Notes: generated by a model from the letters alone, not told the origin. A stretch of 64,000 bases of DNA from Nesterenkonia populi (GCF_007994735.1 NZ_VOIL01000001.1:186001-250000), one strand, 5' to 3'. Positions 16,597-26,359 are shown, numbered from the stretch's first letter. A program made the numbers and translations.

Positions 16597-17412
16597 TCAG
16601 TCCGCCCGCCGGATCGCTTCCACCAGGTGGGAGGCCCCGAACCGGCCCCTTGCCCGGGGGTCGATGGCCTGGGCTGCGGCACCGTGCAGCTTCACTCCGA
16701 GCATCGCGACGACGGCCGGCGGCTCGGCCTGGGTGGCCAGCAGGGCGCCGACGATCCCGGCCAGCACGTCCCCGGTGCCGGCCGTGGCGAGCCCGGGAGT
16801 ATTGGGCCGGTGCGTCGTGGTGGTCCCGCTGGGGTGGGCCACGGCTGTCTTGGGGCCCTTGAGCACGACGACGCAGCCGGTCACGTTCGCCAGGGCCGCT
16901 GCGCCGGCCGCCGGGTCCTTGTCTTTGAGCGCCGCCTCCGCAGCGGCGTCGCCGAGACGCTGGGCCAGGCGCAGGGCCTCGCCGGCGTGCGGGGTCAGCA
17001 CCACATGCTCGCCGAGCTCATCCGTCGGCACTTGCTCAGGGATCAGGTCGAGCGCCGACGCGTCCACCAGGCACGAGGTGCCGGAGCGGGAGGCGCTCAG
17101 CAGAGCGTCCCGTGCCTCAGCGGCCCGGTCCTGATCCTCACCCGAACCAGGTCCGATCAGGACGGCGCTCGCCGACTCGAGCCGGGACCGCGCGGCGTCC
17201 GCCTCGACGGCCACCACCTCGGGATGCCGGGCCAGCACGAGGTCAGCGGCCCGGCGGGGCGTCTGCAGCGTGACCATGCCGACGCCCGTGCTGACTGCCG
17301 CCCCGGCGCAGAGCATCGCGGCGCCGGGGTACTGATCGGAGCCGGCCACCACGTGGAGGGTGCCGCGGCTGTACTTATGATCCTCCGCGCGGGGTCCATG
17401 AACGCGGGGCAT
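16597..17412 (-). CDS. nnrD: ADP-dependent NAD(P)H-hydrate dehydratase
   Basis: This 271-residue protein repairs hydrated NADH/NADPH. It corresponds to the C-terminal (ribokinase-like) half of YjeF proteins, without the N-terminal epimerase domain. Recognisable segments are [24 protein letters not shown] near the start, [14 protein letters not shown], and [17 protein letters not shown], whose Gly-rich loop and Asp form the active site. Its ATG overlaps the acpS stop by one base. Confidence 0.92.
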   Translation of the reverse strand: MPRVHGPRAEDHKYSRGTLHVVAGSDQYPGAAMLCAGAAVSTGVGMVTLQTPRRAADLVLARHPEVVAVEADAARSRLESASAVLIGPGSGEDQDRAAEARDALLSASRSGTSCLVDASALDLIPEQVPTDELGEHVVLTPHAGEALRLAQRLGDAAAEAALKDKDPAAGAAALANVTGCVVVLKGPKTAVAHPSGTTTTHRPNTPGLATAGTGDVLAGIVGALLATQAEPPAVVAMLGVKLHGAAAQAIDPRARGRFGASHLVEAIRRAD

Positions 17413-17768
17413 CAGGAGCTTCCTTCGGCCACGACCATGGCGGTGGCGATGTCCCCGTCGTGGGAGAGGCTCAGGTGCCAGCGGGCGATCCCTCTGCTCC
17501 CGGCGGCCGCGGCCACACTGTCGGTGACGTGGATGTGGGGGGCGCCCGCGGCGTCGGGAATCACCTGGCAGTGCTGCCAGTTCATCCCCGCCGGGGCGCC
17601 GAGGGCCTTGGCCACAGCCTCCTTAGCGGCGAAGCGCGCCGCGAGGGACCGGATGCTCAGCTCCCGCTCGGCGGGGGTGAACAGACGTTCCCGCAGGGCA
17701 GGAGTCCGTCGCAGCTGCTCCTCGAAGCGGGAGACCTGTACGACGTCAACCCCGATCCCGACGATCAT
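17412..17768 (-). CDS. acpS: Holo-[acyl-carrier-protein] synthase
   Basis: This 118-residue protein transfers 4'-phosphopantetheine from CoA to acyl carrier protein. It has [16 protein letters not shown] with the Mg-binding Asp (about residue 7) and [14 protein letters not shown] with the second metal ligand Glu. A C-terminal [15 protein letters not shown] is also typical. It is the first gene of acpS-nnrD-alr-tsaE, 82 bp downstream of glmS. Confidence 0.95.
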   Translation of the reverse strand: MIVGIGVDVVQVSRFEEQLRRTPALRERLFTPAERELSIRSLAARFAAKEAVAKALGAPAGMNWQHCQVIPDAAGAPHIHVTDSVAAAAGSRGIARWHLSLSHDGDIATAMVVAEGSS

Positions 17769-17787
17769 GACGCTCTATCCCTTCGCT

Positions 17788-17827
17788 GTTGATGTATCTG
17801 CCCCCTATAGAGACCAGATGCATCAAC
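17788..17827. promoter_or_regulatory. Inverted repeat between glmS and acpS
   Basis: GTTGATGTATCTG (17788-17800) and CAGATGCATCAAC (17815-17827) pair at 12 of 13 positions around a 14-nt loop. Each arm contains GATGYATC, itself a palindrome or near-palindrome, so these may be two copies of one operator half. A minus-strand TATAGG lies in the loop. It could be the glmS terminator or a regulated acpS promoter. The absence of a T-tract favours neither. Confidence 0.45.
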
Positions 17828-17850
17828 AAGGCTGGGATTCCTCACGGGGC

Positions 17851-19722
17851 TCATTCCACGGTGACGGATTTGGCGAGGTTGCGGGGCTGGTCGACGTCGT
17901 AGCCCTTCTCACTGGCCAGTGCGCAGGCGAAGATCTGCAGAGGCACGGTGGTCAGCAGCGGCATCAGCAGCGGCTGGGTCTCCGGGACGAAGAAGACCTG
18001 CTCGGAGAACTCGCTGACCGCATCATCACCGGCCTCGGCCACAGTGATGGTCTTCGCGCCCCGGGCCCTGACCTCCTGAATATTGGAGACGACCTTCGCG
18101 TGCAGACTGTGCCGCCCATGCGGGGAGGGCACCACCACAAAGACCGGCTGGCCCTGCTCGATCAGCGCGATGGGCCCATGCTTGAGCTCACCGGCGGCGA
18201 AGCCCTCCGCGTGGATATAGGCCAGCTCCTTAAGCTTCAGAGCCCCCTCCAGCGCCACCGGGTAGCCCACATGCCGACCCAAAAACAGCACCGAGGGGCT
18301 CTGAGCCATCTCACGGGCGAGGTCCTTGATGGCATCAGCATGATCCAGGATGTGCTGGACCTTCTGCGGGATCTGATGCAGATCCGCCAGCACATCAGCG
18401 ATCTGCTCGGAGAACATCTGCCCGCGCAGCTGCGCCAGATACAGACCCAGCACATAGGAGGCAGTGATCATCGCCAAGAACGCCTTGGTCGAGGCCACTG
18501 CGATCTCCGGGCCGGCATGCAGATACAGCACCGCATCCGACTCCCGCGGAATCGTGGACCCGTTGGTGTTGCAGATCGCCAGGGTCTTCGCGCCCTGCTC
18601 CTTGGCATAGCGGACCGCCATCAGCGTGTCCATGGTCTCCCCGGACTGGCTGATCGAGACCACCAGGGTCGAGGAATCAATGATCGGATCCCGGTACCGG
18701 AACTCATGGGCCAGCTCCACCTCCACCGGGATCCGGCACCAATGCTCGATCGCATACTTGGCCACATGCCCGGCATAGGCAGCCGTACCGCAGGCGACCA
18801 CCATGATCTTGGAAACCCCCTTCAGCTGAGCAGGATCGATCCGCAGCTCATCCAGGCTCAGCCGCCCCGCAGCATCCGTGCGGCCCAAAAGGGTGTCCTC
18901 GACCGCCTTGGGCTGCTCATGGATCTCCTTCTCCATGAAGGTCTCATAGCCGCCCTTCTCCGCGGCAGCAGCATCCCAGTCCACATGGAACCGCTTACCG
19001 GTGGCCGCGACACCATCAAAGCCCATGATCGAGACCTCATCAGCAGTGATCGTCACAATCTGATCCTGCTCCAGCTCCACCGCCTCACGGGTGAAATCAA
19101 TGAACCCCGAGACATCCGAGCCCAGGAAGTTCTCCCCCTCACCCAGGCCGACCACCAACGGCGAGTTCCGCCGGGCAGCGACCACCCGGTCAGGCTGATC
19201 CGCGTGCACCGCCAGCAGCGTGAACGCCCCCTGAAGCTCATTGACCGCCAACCGCATCGCCTCAGTCAGATCCCCAGCAGCCTCACCCCGGTAGAACTGC
19301 CCGATCAGCTTCGCCGCCGCCTCAGTATCGGTCTCAGAGTCAAAAGACTCACCAGCCCGAACCAGCCCAGCCTTCAACGCACTGAAATTCTCAATGATCC
19401 CGTTATGGATCACCGCCAGATCCCCACCATCACCCAGATGCGGATGCGCATTGACATCCGTAGGGCCCCCATGAGTGGCCCACCGGGTATGACCAATGCC
19501 CACCAGCGCCGGAACCACCGGAGCAGCCTCAATCTCAGCCACCAGATTCGCCAGCTTTCCCGCCTTCTTCCTGGCAGCCACCCGACCATCAGCAATCGTG
19601 GCCACCCCCGCCGAGTCATAGCCGCGATACTCCAAACGGCGCAGCCCCTCCAAAAGCACATCCATCGCCTGATGCTGACCAGCCCTCTGCGACGAGGCCA
19701 CATAACCCACAATTCCACACAT
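17851..19722 (-). CDS. glmS: Glucosamine-fructose-6-phosphate aminotransferase
   Basis: This 623-residue enzyme makes glucosamine-6-phosphate, the first step to UDP-GlcNAc. The N-terminal glutaminase has Cys2 (MCGIVGYV), GHTRWATHG and HNGIIENF. Two SIS isomerase domains follow (for example [10 protein letters not shown] and [19 protein letters not shown]), and the C-terminus ends in [12 protein letters not shown] chose the ATG at 19722 because processing exposes Cys2 as nucleophile; a longer frame to 19860 would overlap coaA. TACTCT lies 7 nt upstream, suggesting a leaderless mRNA. Codon use favours T-ending codons, unlike its neighbours. Confidence 0.97.
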   Translation of the reverse strand: MCGIVGYVASSQRAGQHQAMDVLLEGLRRLEYRGYDSAGVATIADGRVAARKKAGKLANLVAEIEAAPVVPALVGIGHTRWATHGGPTDVNAHPHLGDGGDLAVIHNGIIENFSALKAGLVRAGESFDSETDTEAAAKLIGQFYRGEAAGDLTEAMRLAVNELQGAFTLLAVHADQPDRVVAARRNSPLVVGLGEGENFLGSDVSGFIDFTREAVELEQDQIVTITADEVSIMGFDGVAATGKRFHVDWDAAAAEKGGYETFMEKEIHEQPKAVEDTLLGRTDAAGRLSLDELRIDPAQLKGVSKIMVVACGTAAYAGHVAKYAIEHWCRIPVEVELAHEFRYRDPIIDSSTLVVSISQSGETMDTLMAVRYAKEQGAKTLAICNTNGSTIPRESDAVLYLHAGPEIAVASTKAFLAMITASYVLGLYLAQLRGQMFSEQIADVLADLHQIPQKVQHILDHADAIKDLAREMAQSPSVLFLGRHVGYPVALEGALKLKELAYIHAEGFAAGELKHGPIALIEQGQPVFVVVPSPHGRHSLHAKVVSNIQEVRARGAKTITVAEAGDDAVSEFSEQVFFVPETQPLLMPLLTTVPLQIFACALASEKGYDVDQPRNLAKSVTVE

Positions 19723-19729
19723 GCACGCA

Positions 19730-19735
19730 AGAGTA
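19730..19735 (-). promoter_or_regulatory. -10 box, leaderless start of glmS
   Basis: TACTCT on the minus strand ends 7 nt before the glmS ATG, and no Shine-Dalgarno is present. It is divergent from the probable coaA promoter 30 bp away. Confidence 0.5.
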
Positions 19736-19764
19736 CCGCTGCCACCTGCAGGACGCCGAGCCGC

Positions 19765-19770
19765 TATCGT
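19765..19770 (+). promoter_or_regulatory. -10 box upstream of coaA
   Basis: TATCGT ends 6 nt before an in-frame GTG at 19777, which would give a leaderless coaA message with 34 extra N-terminal residues. This is the main evidence for the longer start. Confidence 0.4.
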
Positions 19771-19878
19771 GTCAGGGTGTCCGCACCTGACCACTCTGCC
19801 CACGAGCGCGCCGAGGCCCGGCCTGACCACCGGCTCCCGCCGCAGAAGCCTGCCCTGCACACCGCACCCGTCCCACGG

Positions 19879-20862
19879 ATGGGCAGCGCCGCCGCCTGGG
19901 CCGACTCACCCCCGGCGGAGGAGGTCCGCACCAGCTCCCCGTTCGTGGGGTTGGACCGTGACACGTGGGCGCATTTGGCCGACACCATCGAGCAGCCGCT
20001 CAACCAGGACGATGTCGATCGTCTCCGCGGCATCGGCGAGCACCTGAGCCTCAACGAGGTGGAGCAGATCTACCTGCCGCTGAGCCGGCTGCTGTCCATC
20101 TATGTGGAGGCCAACGCGGACCTGCGGCACCGCACCAATGAGTTCCTCGGCGGCGACACCCGGCGCACCCCGTTCGTGATCGGCGTCGCCGGCTCGGTGG
20201 CGGTGGGGAAGTCGACGACGGCGCGCGTGCTGCAGGAGATGCTCTCGCGCTGGTCCTCCACACCCCGGGTGGAGCTGGTCACCACTGACGGGTTCCTGTA
20301 CCCCAACGCGGAGCTGGAGCGTCGCGGCATCATGGACCGCAAGGGCTTCCCGGAGGCCTACGACCGGCGAGCGCTGCTGCGGTTCGTCTCCGAGGTGAAG
20401 TCCGGCCGCCCTGAGGTGACCGCCCCCAAGTACTCCCACCTGAAGTACGACATCGTCCCCGAGGAGCGCGTCGTCGTGCGTCGCCCGGACGTGCTGATCG
20501 TGGAGGGGCTCAACGTGCTGCAGCCGGCCCGCCCACGGTTCGACGGGACCACCGGGCTGGCGCTGAGCGACTTCTTCGACTTCAGCATCTACGTGGACGC
20601 CCGTCCCGAATACATCAAGAAGTGGTATGTGGAACGGTTCATGCGGTGGCGGGACTCTGCCTTCGCCAAGCCCGGCAGCTACTTCCACCGCTACGCCTCC
20701 CTGAGCGACGAGGCCGCCACCAACTGGGCCACCGACATCTGGAACCGCATCAACGGCCCCAACCTTCGCGAGAACATCGCTCCCACCCGTTCCCGAGCAA
20801 AACTGGTGATGGTCAAGGGCGAGGACCACACCACCAACCGGGTGCTGCTCCGAAAGATCTGA
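19879..20862 (+). CDS. coaA: Type I pantothenate kinase
   Basis: This 327-residue protein catalyses the first step of CoA synthesis, phosphorylating pantothenate with ATP. It has P-loop [49 protein letters not shown], and the C-terminal [17 protein letters not shown] typical of CoaA. The ATG at 19879 gives a length close to homologues. An in-frame GTG at 19777 is the alternative and is favoured by a -10 box 6 nt upstream, but it adds a Pro/His/Arg-rich, unconserved extension. Neither has a good ribosome-binding site. Confidence 0.93.
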   Translation: MGSAAAWADSPPAEEVRTSSPFVGLDRDTWAHLADTIEQPLNQDDVDRLRGIGEHLSLNEVEQIYLPLSRLLSIYVEANADLRHRTNEFLGGDTRRTPFVIGVAGSVAVGKSTTARVLQEMLSRWSSTPRVELVTTDGFLYPNAELERRGIMDRKGFPEAYDRRALLRFVSEVKSGRPEVTAPKYSHLKYDIVPEERVVVRRPDVLIVEGLNVLQPARPRFDGTTGLALSDFFDFSIYVDARPEYIKKWYVERFMRWRDSAFAKPGSYFHRYASLSDEAATNWATDIWNRINGPNLRENIAPTRSRAKLVMVKGEDHTTNRVLLRKI

Positions 20863-20867
20863 ATCCT

Positions 20868-21722
20868 ATGCGCTCTGACCGTCCCGCTCCCTACCTGTCC
20901 CGCCGGACGCTGCTGGCCATCGGCGGCGCGGCCGGGCTGGCCGCCTGCACACCCGACAACGGGGAGAGCCCGGAGCAGACGCCCGCTCAGCAGAGCATCC
21001 CAGCGCCCACCCCTGAAGGTGAGGGCGCACCGCCGACGGCGGAGGAGCCTGAGACGGAGCAGGCCGAAGAGGCGGACGACGACGCTCCCGCCTCAGAGGC
21101 GAGCTGGGACCCCGACTCCACCTATGTGCTGGTGAACAAGCGAAACCCGCTGGAGCCGGCCGACCATGTGCCCTCGGACCTGCGCGAACTCGATATCTTC
21201 CAGCACTATGAGGGCCAGCAGCTCCGCGAGGAGGCTGCCGGGGCCCTTGAGGAGCTGTTCGCCGCCGCCGCGGAGGAAGGCCATGCCCTGGCCGTCACCA
21301 CCGCCTATCGGGACTACGAGCACCAGTTCGCCCTCTACGACAGCTGGTACTGGGAGCACGGTCAGGAATGGACCGACGCCCGCTCCGCCCGGCCGGGCTA
21401 CTCCGAGCACCAGACCGGGCTCGCCGTGGACATCCTCACCGAGGACTCCCACCCTGACGAGCTGCTCGAATCCTTCGGCGGCATGCCGGAGGGGGAATGG
21501 GTGGCCGAGCACGCCCATGAGTTCGGGTTCATCATCCGCTACCCCGAGGGCGCCGAAGACATCACCGGCTACCAGTACGAGCCCTGGCACCTGCGCTACC
21601 TCGGCGTCGAAGCCGCCGCGGAGGTCTTCGAGGAGGGCGTCACCCTCGAGGAGCACTGGGACCAGCCTCCAGCCCCTGACTACGAGTACGACTACCTGGA
21701 GGATCCGGCCGTCGACCGTTAG
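20868..21722 (+). CDS. D-alanyl-D-alanine carboxypeptidase, VanY/M15B type, exported lipoprotein
   Basis: This 284-residue protein has a twin-arginine-like signal (LSRRTLLAIGG) ending in lipobox LAAC (about residue 25), a 50-residue Pro/Glu-rich linker, then an M15 peptidase domain. Zinc and catalytic motifs are present: SEHQTGLAVDI (Ser-x-His-x6-Asp) and EPWHLRY (Glu and second His). It should trim the terminal D-Ala of peptidoglycan stem peptides outside the membrane. It starts 5 bp after coaA, so the two are probably cotranscribed. Its stop overlaps the convergent capA-like gene by 4 bp. Confidence 0.9.
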   Translation: MRSDRPAPYLSRRTLLAIGGAAGLAACTPDNGESPEQTPAQQSIPAPTPEGEGAPPTAEEPETEQAEEADDDAPASEASWDPDSTYVLVNKRNPLEPADHVPSDLRELDIFQHYEGQQLREEAAGALEELFAAAAEEGHALAVTTAYRDYEHQFALYDSWYWEHGQEWTDARSARPGYSEHQTGLAVDILTEDSHPDELLESFGGMPEGEWVAEHAHEFGFIIRYPEGAEDITGYQYEPWHLRYLGVEAAAEVFEEGVTLEEHWDQPPAPDYEYDYLEDPAVDR

Positions 21723-22999
21723 CCTGAGCGGGGCACGACGTCGGGGGCCTCACCCGTGGGCTCCGGCGGCTCGGCGGCCAGGGCGTCCTCCCCCATGACG
21801 TCGACGACGCGCTCCCAGCGGTCCTCGAGGACCTCGTCGGGAATCTCGTGCTCATGCTCGCCGTCCAGCAGCTCGGCCAACGGGTAGATGCCGCGGAAGG
21901 TCTCCTCCCCGCGGCTGGCCCCCTCCCGGTCCACAGTGACCGGGGACCATTCCAGCCCCGTGATGCGGGCTCCGTCGTCGTCGACCTCCGCCTGAGCCAG
22001 CGCCATGATGCCGGTCGCTGTCTCGGGGACGCAGCACTCCTCGTCCTGGTTGGTGAAGAAGTTGCCCAGCGACCAGGTCACCCACATACCCTCGCCGTCC
22101 GGGCCGCCGTCGAGCTGCTCCAGCGGCTGCGGCGTGTGGCTGTGGTTGCCGAACACGAGGTCGATCTGCCCGGCCTCCGCCAGCTCCGACGCGTACTCGT
22201 TCTGCTCCTCGTTGGGGGCGTGGGCGTACTCCTCGCCCCAGTGCACTGAGGCGATCACCAGGTCCGCGCCGTCGGCTCGGGCCTGCTCCGCCTGCGCGCT
22301 CATCTCCTCGGCGTCCCCGTCGGCGACCACCCAGGGGGTCTCCTGGGGCGGGTAGAAGGGGTCGTTGTGGATCTGAGTGTTCGCCACATGCGCGACGACG
22401 ATCTCCCGGTCCCCGCGCTCCAGGGTGTAGAGCTGAGGCTCGGCGGCCTCCTCCTCAGTGCGGGCGGTGCCCGCATGCCCCAGTCCGGCGGCGTCGAAGG
22501 TGTCCAGGGTGTGCTGCACACCGTCCACCCCCATGTCGAGTGAGTGGTTGGTAGCGGTGGTGCAGCCGTGGAACCCGGTCTGCGCCAGCGAGTCGGCGAG
22601 CTCGTCCGGAGCGCCGAAGACCGGATACCCGACCGGCTCCGTGCCGGGCGGGACGATCGGCACCTCCATCCCGCAGAGCGCCAGGTCCGCGCCGGACACC
22701 CAGTGCTCGACGCCGGAGAGGCCCTCAGCGAAGTCGTAGCTGCCGTCCTGCTGCTCCGCGGCAGCAATGATCGCGTCATGGATGAGCACGTCCCCCGCGG
22801 AGAGGATGGTGAACGCGCCGGACTCCTCCTCAGCCTCTGGCGCCGGCTCCTCGGGCTGCTCCTGGTGGGCCTCCGAGGGCTCCGCTGAGGCAGGGCCGGG
22901 GCTCTCCCCGGCGTCCTCGGGCGCCTCCGTGCCGCAGCCGGCAAGGGCGGCGGCCGCAGCGGCGAGCATCAGGGCTCCTCGGGTCCGTGTCCTCATCAT
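21719..22999 (-). CDS. CapA-family metallophosphatase-like lipoprotein
   Basis: This 426-residue protein has a lipoprotein signal with lipobox LAGC (about residue 22) and an acidic linker to about residue 60. The CapA/PgsA calcineurin-like domain then shows GDVLIHDAII, TATNHSLDMGVDG, VIASVHWGEEY and FGNHSHTPQP, which carry the expected metal-ligand Asp, Asn and His residues. The family is linked to poly-gamma-glutamate export, but no pgsB/C lie nearby, so its real substrate is unknown. The start is one of two adjacent ATGs (22999 or 22996), just downstream of TAGACT. The longer open frame to 23164 runs into mscL and is rejected. Confidence 0.85.
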   Translation of the reverse strand: MMRTRTRGALMLAAAAAALAGCGTEAPEDAGESPGPASAEPSEAHQEQPEEPAPEAEEESGAFTILSAGDVLIHDAIIAAAEQQDGSYDFAEGLSGVEHWVSGADLALCGMEVPIVPPGTEPVGYPVFGAPDELADSLAQTGFHGCTTATNHSLDMGVDGVQHTLDTFDAAGLGHAGTARTEEEAAEPQLYTLERGDREIVVAHVANTQIHNDPFYPPQETPWVVADGDAEEMSAQAEQARADGADLVIASVHWGEEYAHAPNEEQNEYASELAEAGQIDLVFGNHSHTPQPLEQLDGGPDGEGMWVTWSLGNFFTNQDEECCVPETATGIMALAQAEVDDDGARITGLEWSPVTVDREGASRGEETFRGIYPLAELLDGEHEHEIPDEVLEDRWERVVDVMGEDALAAEPPEPTGEAPDVVPRSG

Positions 23000-23004
23000 C
23001 AGTG

Positions 23005-23039
23005 AGTCTATGGGCCCGGAACCCTCCCGCGCATAGGAT
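23005..23039. promoter_or_regulatory. Back-to-back -10 boxes for the capA-like gene and mscL
   Basis: In the 46-bp gap, a minus-strand TAGACT (23005-23010) ends 5 nt before the capA-like ATG. A plus-strand TAGGAT (23034-23039) ends 6 nt before the mscL ATG at 23046. Both would give leaderless or nearly leaderless messages, and the two promoters must overlap upstream. Confidence 0.5.
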
Positions 23040-23045
23040 CGGTTG

Positions 23046-23588
23046 ATGCTCAAAGGATTCTTCGCCTTCATCAAACAGGGAAATGTTGTTGACCTTGCGG
23101 TCGCCGTCGTACTGGGCGCTGCCTTCGGCGCCGTGGTGAATGCCTTTGTCGAAAGCGTCCTCATGCCGCTGGTCGCCCAGCTGATCGGCGGTTCCGAGCC
23201 TGAGTTCGACGACCTCTGGACCTACACCGTCCCTGGGCTCGACGGCCCTGAGATGCAGTTCGGCGTGCTGGCCACCACTGTGGTGAACTTCCTGCTGATC
23301 GCGGCTGCCGTCTACTTTGTGGTGGTGCTTCCCATGAGCAGGATCATCGAGGCTCGCAACAGGGCCCTCGGCGAGCCGGAGGAGGAAGAGGAGGAGGAGA
23401 GCATCACCCTCCTGAAGGAGATCCGCGACCAACTCAAGGCCCAGACCGAGGTCACAAACCCCGCGTTCATCCAGCAGCTCGTCGAAGCTGAGCGCAGGGC
23501 CGAGGAGGAGGAGAAGGCCAAGGAGGATGCCGAAGCCAAGACCGGCCTCTTCGGGAGGGCCAAGAACGTCGTCTGGGGCAGGGCCTGA
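23046..23588 (+). CDS. mscL: Large-conductance mechanosensitive channel
   Basis: This 180-residue channel opens under membrane tension to release solutes during osmotic downshock. It has the amphipathic N-terminus LKGFFAFIKQGNVVDLAVAVVLGAAFGAVV (TM1 begins about residue 14), a periplasmic loop, TM2 about residues 77-100, and a cytoplasmic helix. The C-terminal region is extended and highly charged, with a Glu run (EEEEEEE) and coiled-coil-like EAERRAEEEEKAKED. I chose the ATG at 23046 over the adjacent TTG because TAGGAT lies 6 nt upstream. Confidence 0.95.
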   Translation: MLKGFFAFIKQGNVVDLAVAVVLGAAFGAVVNAFVESVLMPLVAQLIGGSEPEFDDLWTYTVPGLDGPEMQFGVLATTVVNFLLIAAAVYFVVVLPMSRIIEARNRALGEPEEEEEEESITLLKEIRDQLKAQTEVTNPAFIQQLVEAERRAEEEEKAKEDAEAKTGLFGRAKNVVWGRA

Positions 23589-23603
23589 GCAGCTCGTCGC
23601 GCT

Positions 23604-24956
23604 CTAGAGGGTGAGTTCTGCTTTGACGATGTCTGCCAGGGCCTGGGACTCGGCGTGGGCGATCTCGGCATGGGTGGCCTCGACCATCACCCGCACCACC
23701 GGCTCCGTACCCGAAGGACGCAGCAGCACCCTGCCCTCAGCCCCCAGCCGGTCCTCCAGGGCCGCCACCGCCTCCTGCACCGGCTGATGAGTCTTCACCC
23801 TGGCCTTATCGACCCCTTTGACATTGACCAGCACCTGCGGCAAACGAGTCATCGCCTCATCAGCCAGCTCCTTCAGGCTCTTGCCGGTCTTAGCGACCCG
23901 AGCAGCCAGCTGCAGCCCGGTCAGCACCCCATCACCAGTAGTGGCATAGTCGGAGAAGATCAGATGACCCGACTGCTCACCGCCGAGCGAATAGCCCCCA
24001 GCACGCATGCCCTCGAGCACATACCGGTCCCCCACCGCAGTCTCCACCAGCCCGATGCCAGCAGAAGCCATCCCCAGCTTCAGCCCCAGATTGCTCATCA
24101 CCGTGACCACCAGGGTGTCATCGACCAGCCCCCCGGCCTCCTTCAGCCCCCGGGCAAGGACACCCATGATCTGATCCCCATCGATGACAGCACCGGTGTG
24201 ATCAACCGCCAGACACCGGTCAGCATCCCCATCATGGGCCACCCCCATATCAGCCCCATGGGAGACCACCGCCTGCTGCAGATTCTCCAGATGCGTCGAA
24301 CCGTACCCCTCATTGATATTGACACCATCCGGGTCAGCACCAATGACCACCACCTGGGCACCAGCAGCAGCGAACGCCTCCGGCGAACACCCGCTGGCGG
24401 CCCCATGAGCACAATCGATGACGACCTTCAGCCCCTGCAGCGAGACCCCGCCCAGACTGGCCAGCAGATGGACCACATACCGGTCCTCCGCATCAGCGAA
24501 ACGCTGCACCCGCCCCACATCAGCCCCCGTCGGGGTCGGAGGCTGCTGAGCCATCTGCGCTTCGATCGCGTCCTCGGCCCGATCATCAAGCTTATGACCC
24601 CCCGCAGCCAAGAACTTGATCCCATTATCCGCCGCCGGATTATGCGACGCCGAGATCATCACCCCGAAGTCAGCATCAATATCAGCCACCAAGAACGCCG
24701 CCGCCGGGGTCGGCAGCACACCGGCGTCATAGACATCCACACCCACCGAGGCGATCCCAGCCTGCACCGCCGCCGAGAGAAACTCCCCCGAAACCCGCGG
24801 ATCCCTAGCCACCACAGCCACCGGCCGAGGCCCACGACTGATCTGATCACCCCCCAGCACCACCGCAGCCGACTGAGAAAGACGAAGAGCAAGATCCGCG
24901 GTCAGCAGCCCATTGGCCACACCACGGACCCCATCAGTTCCAAAGAGTCTGGTCAT
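23604..24956 (-). CDS. glmM: Phosphoglucosamine mutase
   Basis: This 450-residue enzyme converts glucosamine-6-phosphate to the 1-phosphate, the step after GlmS. The phosphoserine loop [16 protein letters not shown] (Ser about residue 104), metal-binding [11 protein letters not shown], sugar-binding [10 protein letters not shown] and phosphate-binding [12 protein letters not shown] are all present. Like glmS it is rich in T-ending codons (about 24 of the first 61), unlike the C/G-ending codons of neighbours. A TACACT hexamer lies 10 nt before the ATG. The gene follows rpsI after a terminator, as in many actinobacteria. Confidence 0.97.
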   Translation of the reverse strand: MTRLFGTDGVRGVANGLLTADLALRLSQSAAVVLGGDQISRGPRPVAVVARDPRVSGEFLSAAVQAGIASVGVDVYDAGVLPTPAAAFLVADIDADFGVMISASHNPAADNGIKFLAAGGHKLDDRAEDAIEAQMAQQPPTPTGADVGRVQRFADAEDRYVVHLLASLGGVSLQGLKVVIDCAHGAASGCSPEAFAAAGAQVVVIGADPDGVNINEGYGSTHLENLQQAVVSHGADMGVAHDGDADRCLAVDHTGAVIDGDQIMGVLARGLKEAGGLVDDTLVVTVMSNLGLKLGMASAGIGLVETAVGDRYVLEGMRAGGYSLGGEQSGHLIFSDYATTGDGVLTGLQLAARVAKTGKSLKELADEAMTRLPQVLVNVKGVDKARVKTHQPVQEAVAALEDRLGAEGRVLLRPSGTEPVVRVMVEATHAEIAHAESQALADIVKAELTL

Positions 24957-24987
24957 ATTGATGGTGAGTGTAATAGCCCAACCATGA

Positions 24988-25022
24988 GAAAACCCCCGCC
25001 GGATGAGCCGGCGGGGGTTTTC
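24988..25022 (-). terminator. Terminator of rplM-rpsI
   Basis: GAAAACCCCCGCCGG and its complement (24988-25002 with 25008-25022) form a perfect 15-bp stem around a 5-nt loop, with an A-run on one side and a T-run on the other. It lies 15 bp downstream of the rpsI stop and 31 bp upstream of the glmM start. Confidence 0.85.
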
Positions 25023-25037
25023 GTAGTGAAGCTGTGA

Positions 25038-25550
25038 TTAGCGCTTCGAGTACTGCGGGGCCTTGCGGGCCTTCTTCAGCCCAGCCTTCTTCCGCTCCAC
25101 GGCGCGTGCGTCGCGGGTCAGGAAGCCGGCCTTCTTCAGGGCCGCGCGGTTGTGGTCACGGTCCACACCGTTCAGGGCGCGGGAGATGCCCAGGCGCAGT
25201 GCGCCGGCCTGGCCGGAGGGGCCGCCGCCGTCGATCAGCGCGACGACGTCGTAGGCTCCGCTGAGGCCCAGCAGGGTGAAGGGGTCGTTGACCTCCTGCT
25301 GGTGCAGCTTGTTGGGGAAGTAGTCCTCCAGGCTGCGGCCGTTGAGGGTCCACTTGCCGGAGCCGGGGACGATCCGGACGCGGGCACGGGCCTGCTTGCG
25401 GCGGCCGATGGCGGCGCCGGGGACGGAGAGGTTGCGGTCAGCCGATGCCTGCTCGGCTGCCTCAGGCGCGGCCTGCGACTCGGAGGTGTAGCTGGTCACT
25501 TCCTCAGTCTCGGATGCCTGCACGGTGGTGTCTTCAGTGGTCTGAGTCAT
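25038..25550 (-). CDS. rpsI: 30S ribosomal protein S9
   Basis: At 170 residues this is about 40 longer than a standard S9. The extra N-terminus is a Thr/Glu/Ala-rich acidic stretch ([20 protein letters not shown]...). The S9 core begins at [18 protein letters not shown] and ends with the invariant [12 protein letters not shown], whose terminal Arg contacts P-site tRNA. It is cotranscribed with rplM, 20 bp upstream. Confidence 0.97.
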   Translation of the reverse strand: MTQTTEDTTVQASETEEVTSYTSESQAAPEAAEQASADRNLSVPGAAIGRRKQARARVRIVPGSGKWTLNGRSLEDYFPNKLHQQEVNDPFTLLGLSGAYDVVALIDGGGPSGQAGALRLGISRALNGVDRDHNRAALKKAGFLTRDARAVERKKAGLKKARKAPQYSKR

Positions 25551-25570
25551 GTTCTGCTCCTTCCCAGCGC

Positions 25571-26023
25571 CTACTGAGCGACCTGGGTGATCTCGTAGGG
25601 CTTGGGCTGCTGAGCGGCGTGCGGGTGCTCGCTGCCTGCGTAGACGCGCAGCTTCTTCAGCTGGGCGCTGCCGAGCTTGTTGTGGGGAACCATGCCCTTG
25701 ACGGCAACCTCCACAGCTCGGGTCGGGAAGCGCTCAATCATCTCCTGGAAGGAGAGGGACTTGATGCCGCCGGGGAAGCCGGAGTGCCTCCAGTAGCGCT
25801 TCTTGGAGGCCTTGTCGCCGGTGACGGCGACCTTGTCGGCGTTGATGATGATGACGAAGTCGCCCATGTCCTGGTGCGGCGCGAAGGTCGGCTTGTGCTT
25901 GCCGCGCAGCAGGTCAGCGGCGTGGGTGGCCAGCCGGCCCAGGACGACGTCAGTGGCGTCGATGACGTGCCACTGAGCGTCGGCGTCTCCTTGCTTGGGG
26001 GTGTACGTACGCACGGTGTTCAT
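25571..26023 (-). CDS. rplM: 50S ribosomal protein L13
   Basis: This is a 150-residue L13. [32 protein letters not shown], then [20 protein letters not shown] and [17 protein letters not shown] are family hallmarks. I chose the ATG at 26023 rather than 26083 because the conserved sequence begins there. It heads the rplM-rpsI operon and has a long untranslated region upstream. Confidence 0.97.
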   Translation of the reverse strand: MNTVRTYTPKQGDADAQWHVIDATDVVLGRLATHAADLLRGKHKPTFAPHQDMGDFVIIINADKVAVTGDKASKKRYWRHSGFPGGIKSLSFQEMIERFPTRAVEVAVKGMVPHNKLGSAQLKKLRVYAGSEHPHAAQQPKPYEITQVAQ

Positions 26024-26359
26024 GCCTTTACGGTCGGTTGTTCTACGGTCAGGCTCCAGCCTCCGCACGTGTGTGAGATGCACGACGGCGCAGGTGCCTG
26101 TTCACTCTTCAGGTCCGGGACGCGCGGGGCGCCCCTGATATGTCGGTGCAGTTCCGGCTTTCCAGGTGAGGGCTGGAAAGATGCCGGGCCCGTAGGTCCC
26201 CGTCCCGTCCCATGGAGGCTTGATGGCCATGCAACTGAGCCGCCTCAACACGAATCCAGGCAGGGGTGGACACGCACAACAGCTGGTCACTCTACCGGAA
26301 AGCTGGTCGACCTGCATCCCGCTCGACCTGCCGACTTCCTCTCGCACAGGCAAGGCCTC
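26024..26359 (-). promoter_or_regulatory. Upstream region and probable leader of rplM
   Basis: About 340 bp without a gene. On the minus strand TAGAGT (near 26290) is the best -10 candidate and would give a leader of about 265 nt. A perfect 8-bp hairpin (CTTTCCAG at 26158-26165 with CTGGAAAG at 26173-26180, 7-nt loop) lies within it. It may hold an autoregulatory L13 site, but I do not recognise a described leader motif. Confidence 0.35.

Noticed and set aside
17788..17827. glmS ribozyme or similar glmS riboswitch
   Set aside because: The structure lies downstream of glmS, not in its leader, and glmS appears leaderless, leaving no room for a ribozyme.
16627..20862. Open frame of 1411 codons on the plus strand
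   Set aside because: Only the last 327 codons are coaA. The rest is antisense to acpS, nnrD and glmS, with His/Gln/Arg-rich low-information sequence, kept open by the T-ending codon style of glmS.
23655..25037. 460-codon plus-strand frame opposite glmM
   Set aside because: It is a shadow of glmM codon bias; the translation is Arg/His/Pro-rich with no recognisable fold, while glmM is unmistakable.
26024..26359. A gene between rplM and fruR
   Set aside because: Frames here are short, unconserved in appearance and without ribosome-binding sites; the stretch reads as control region.
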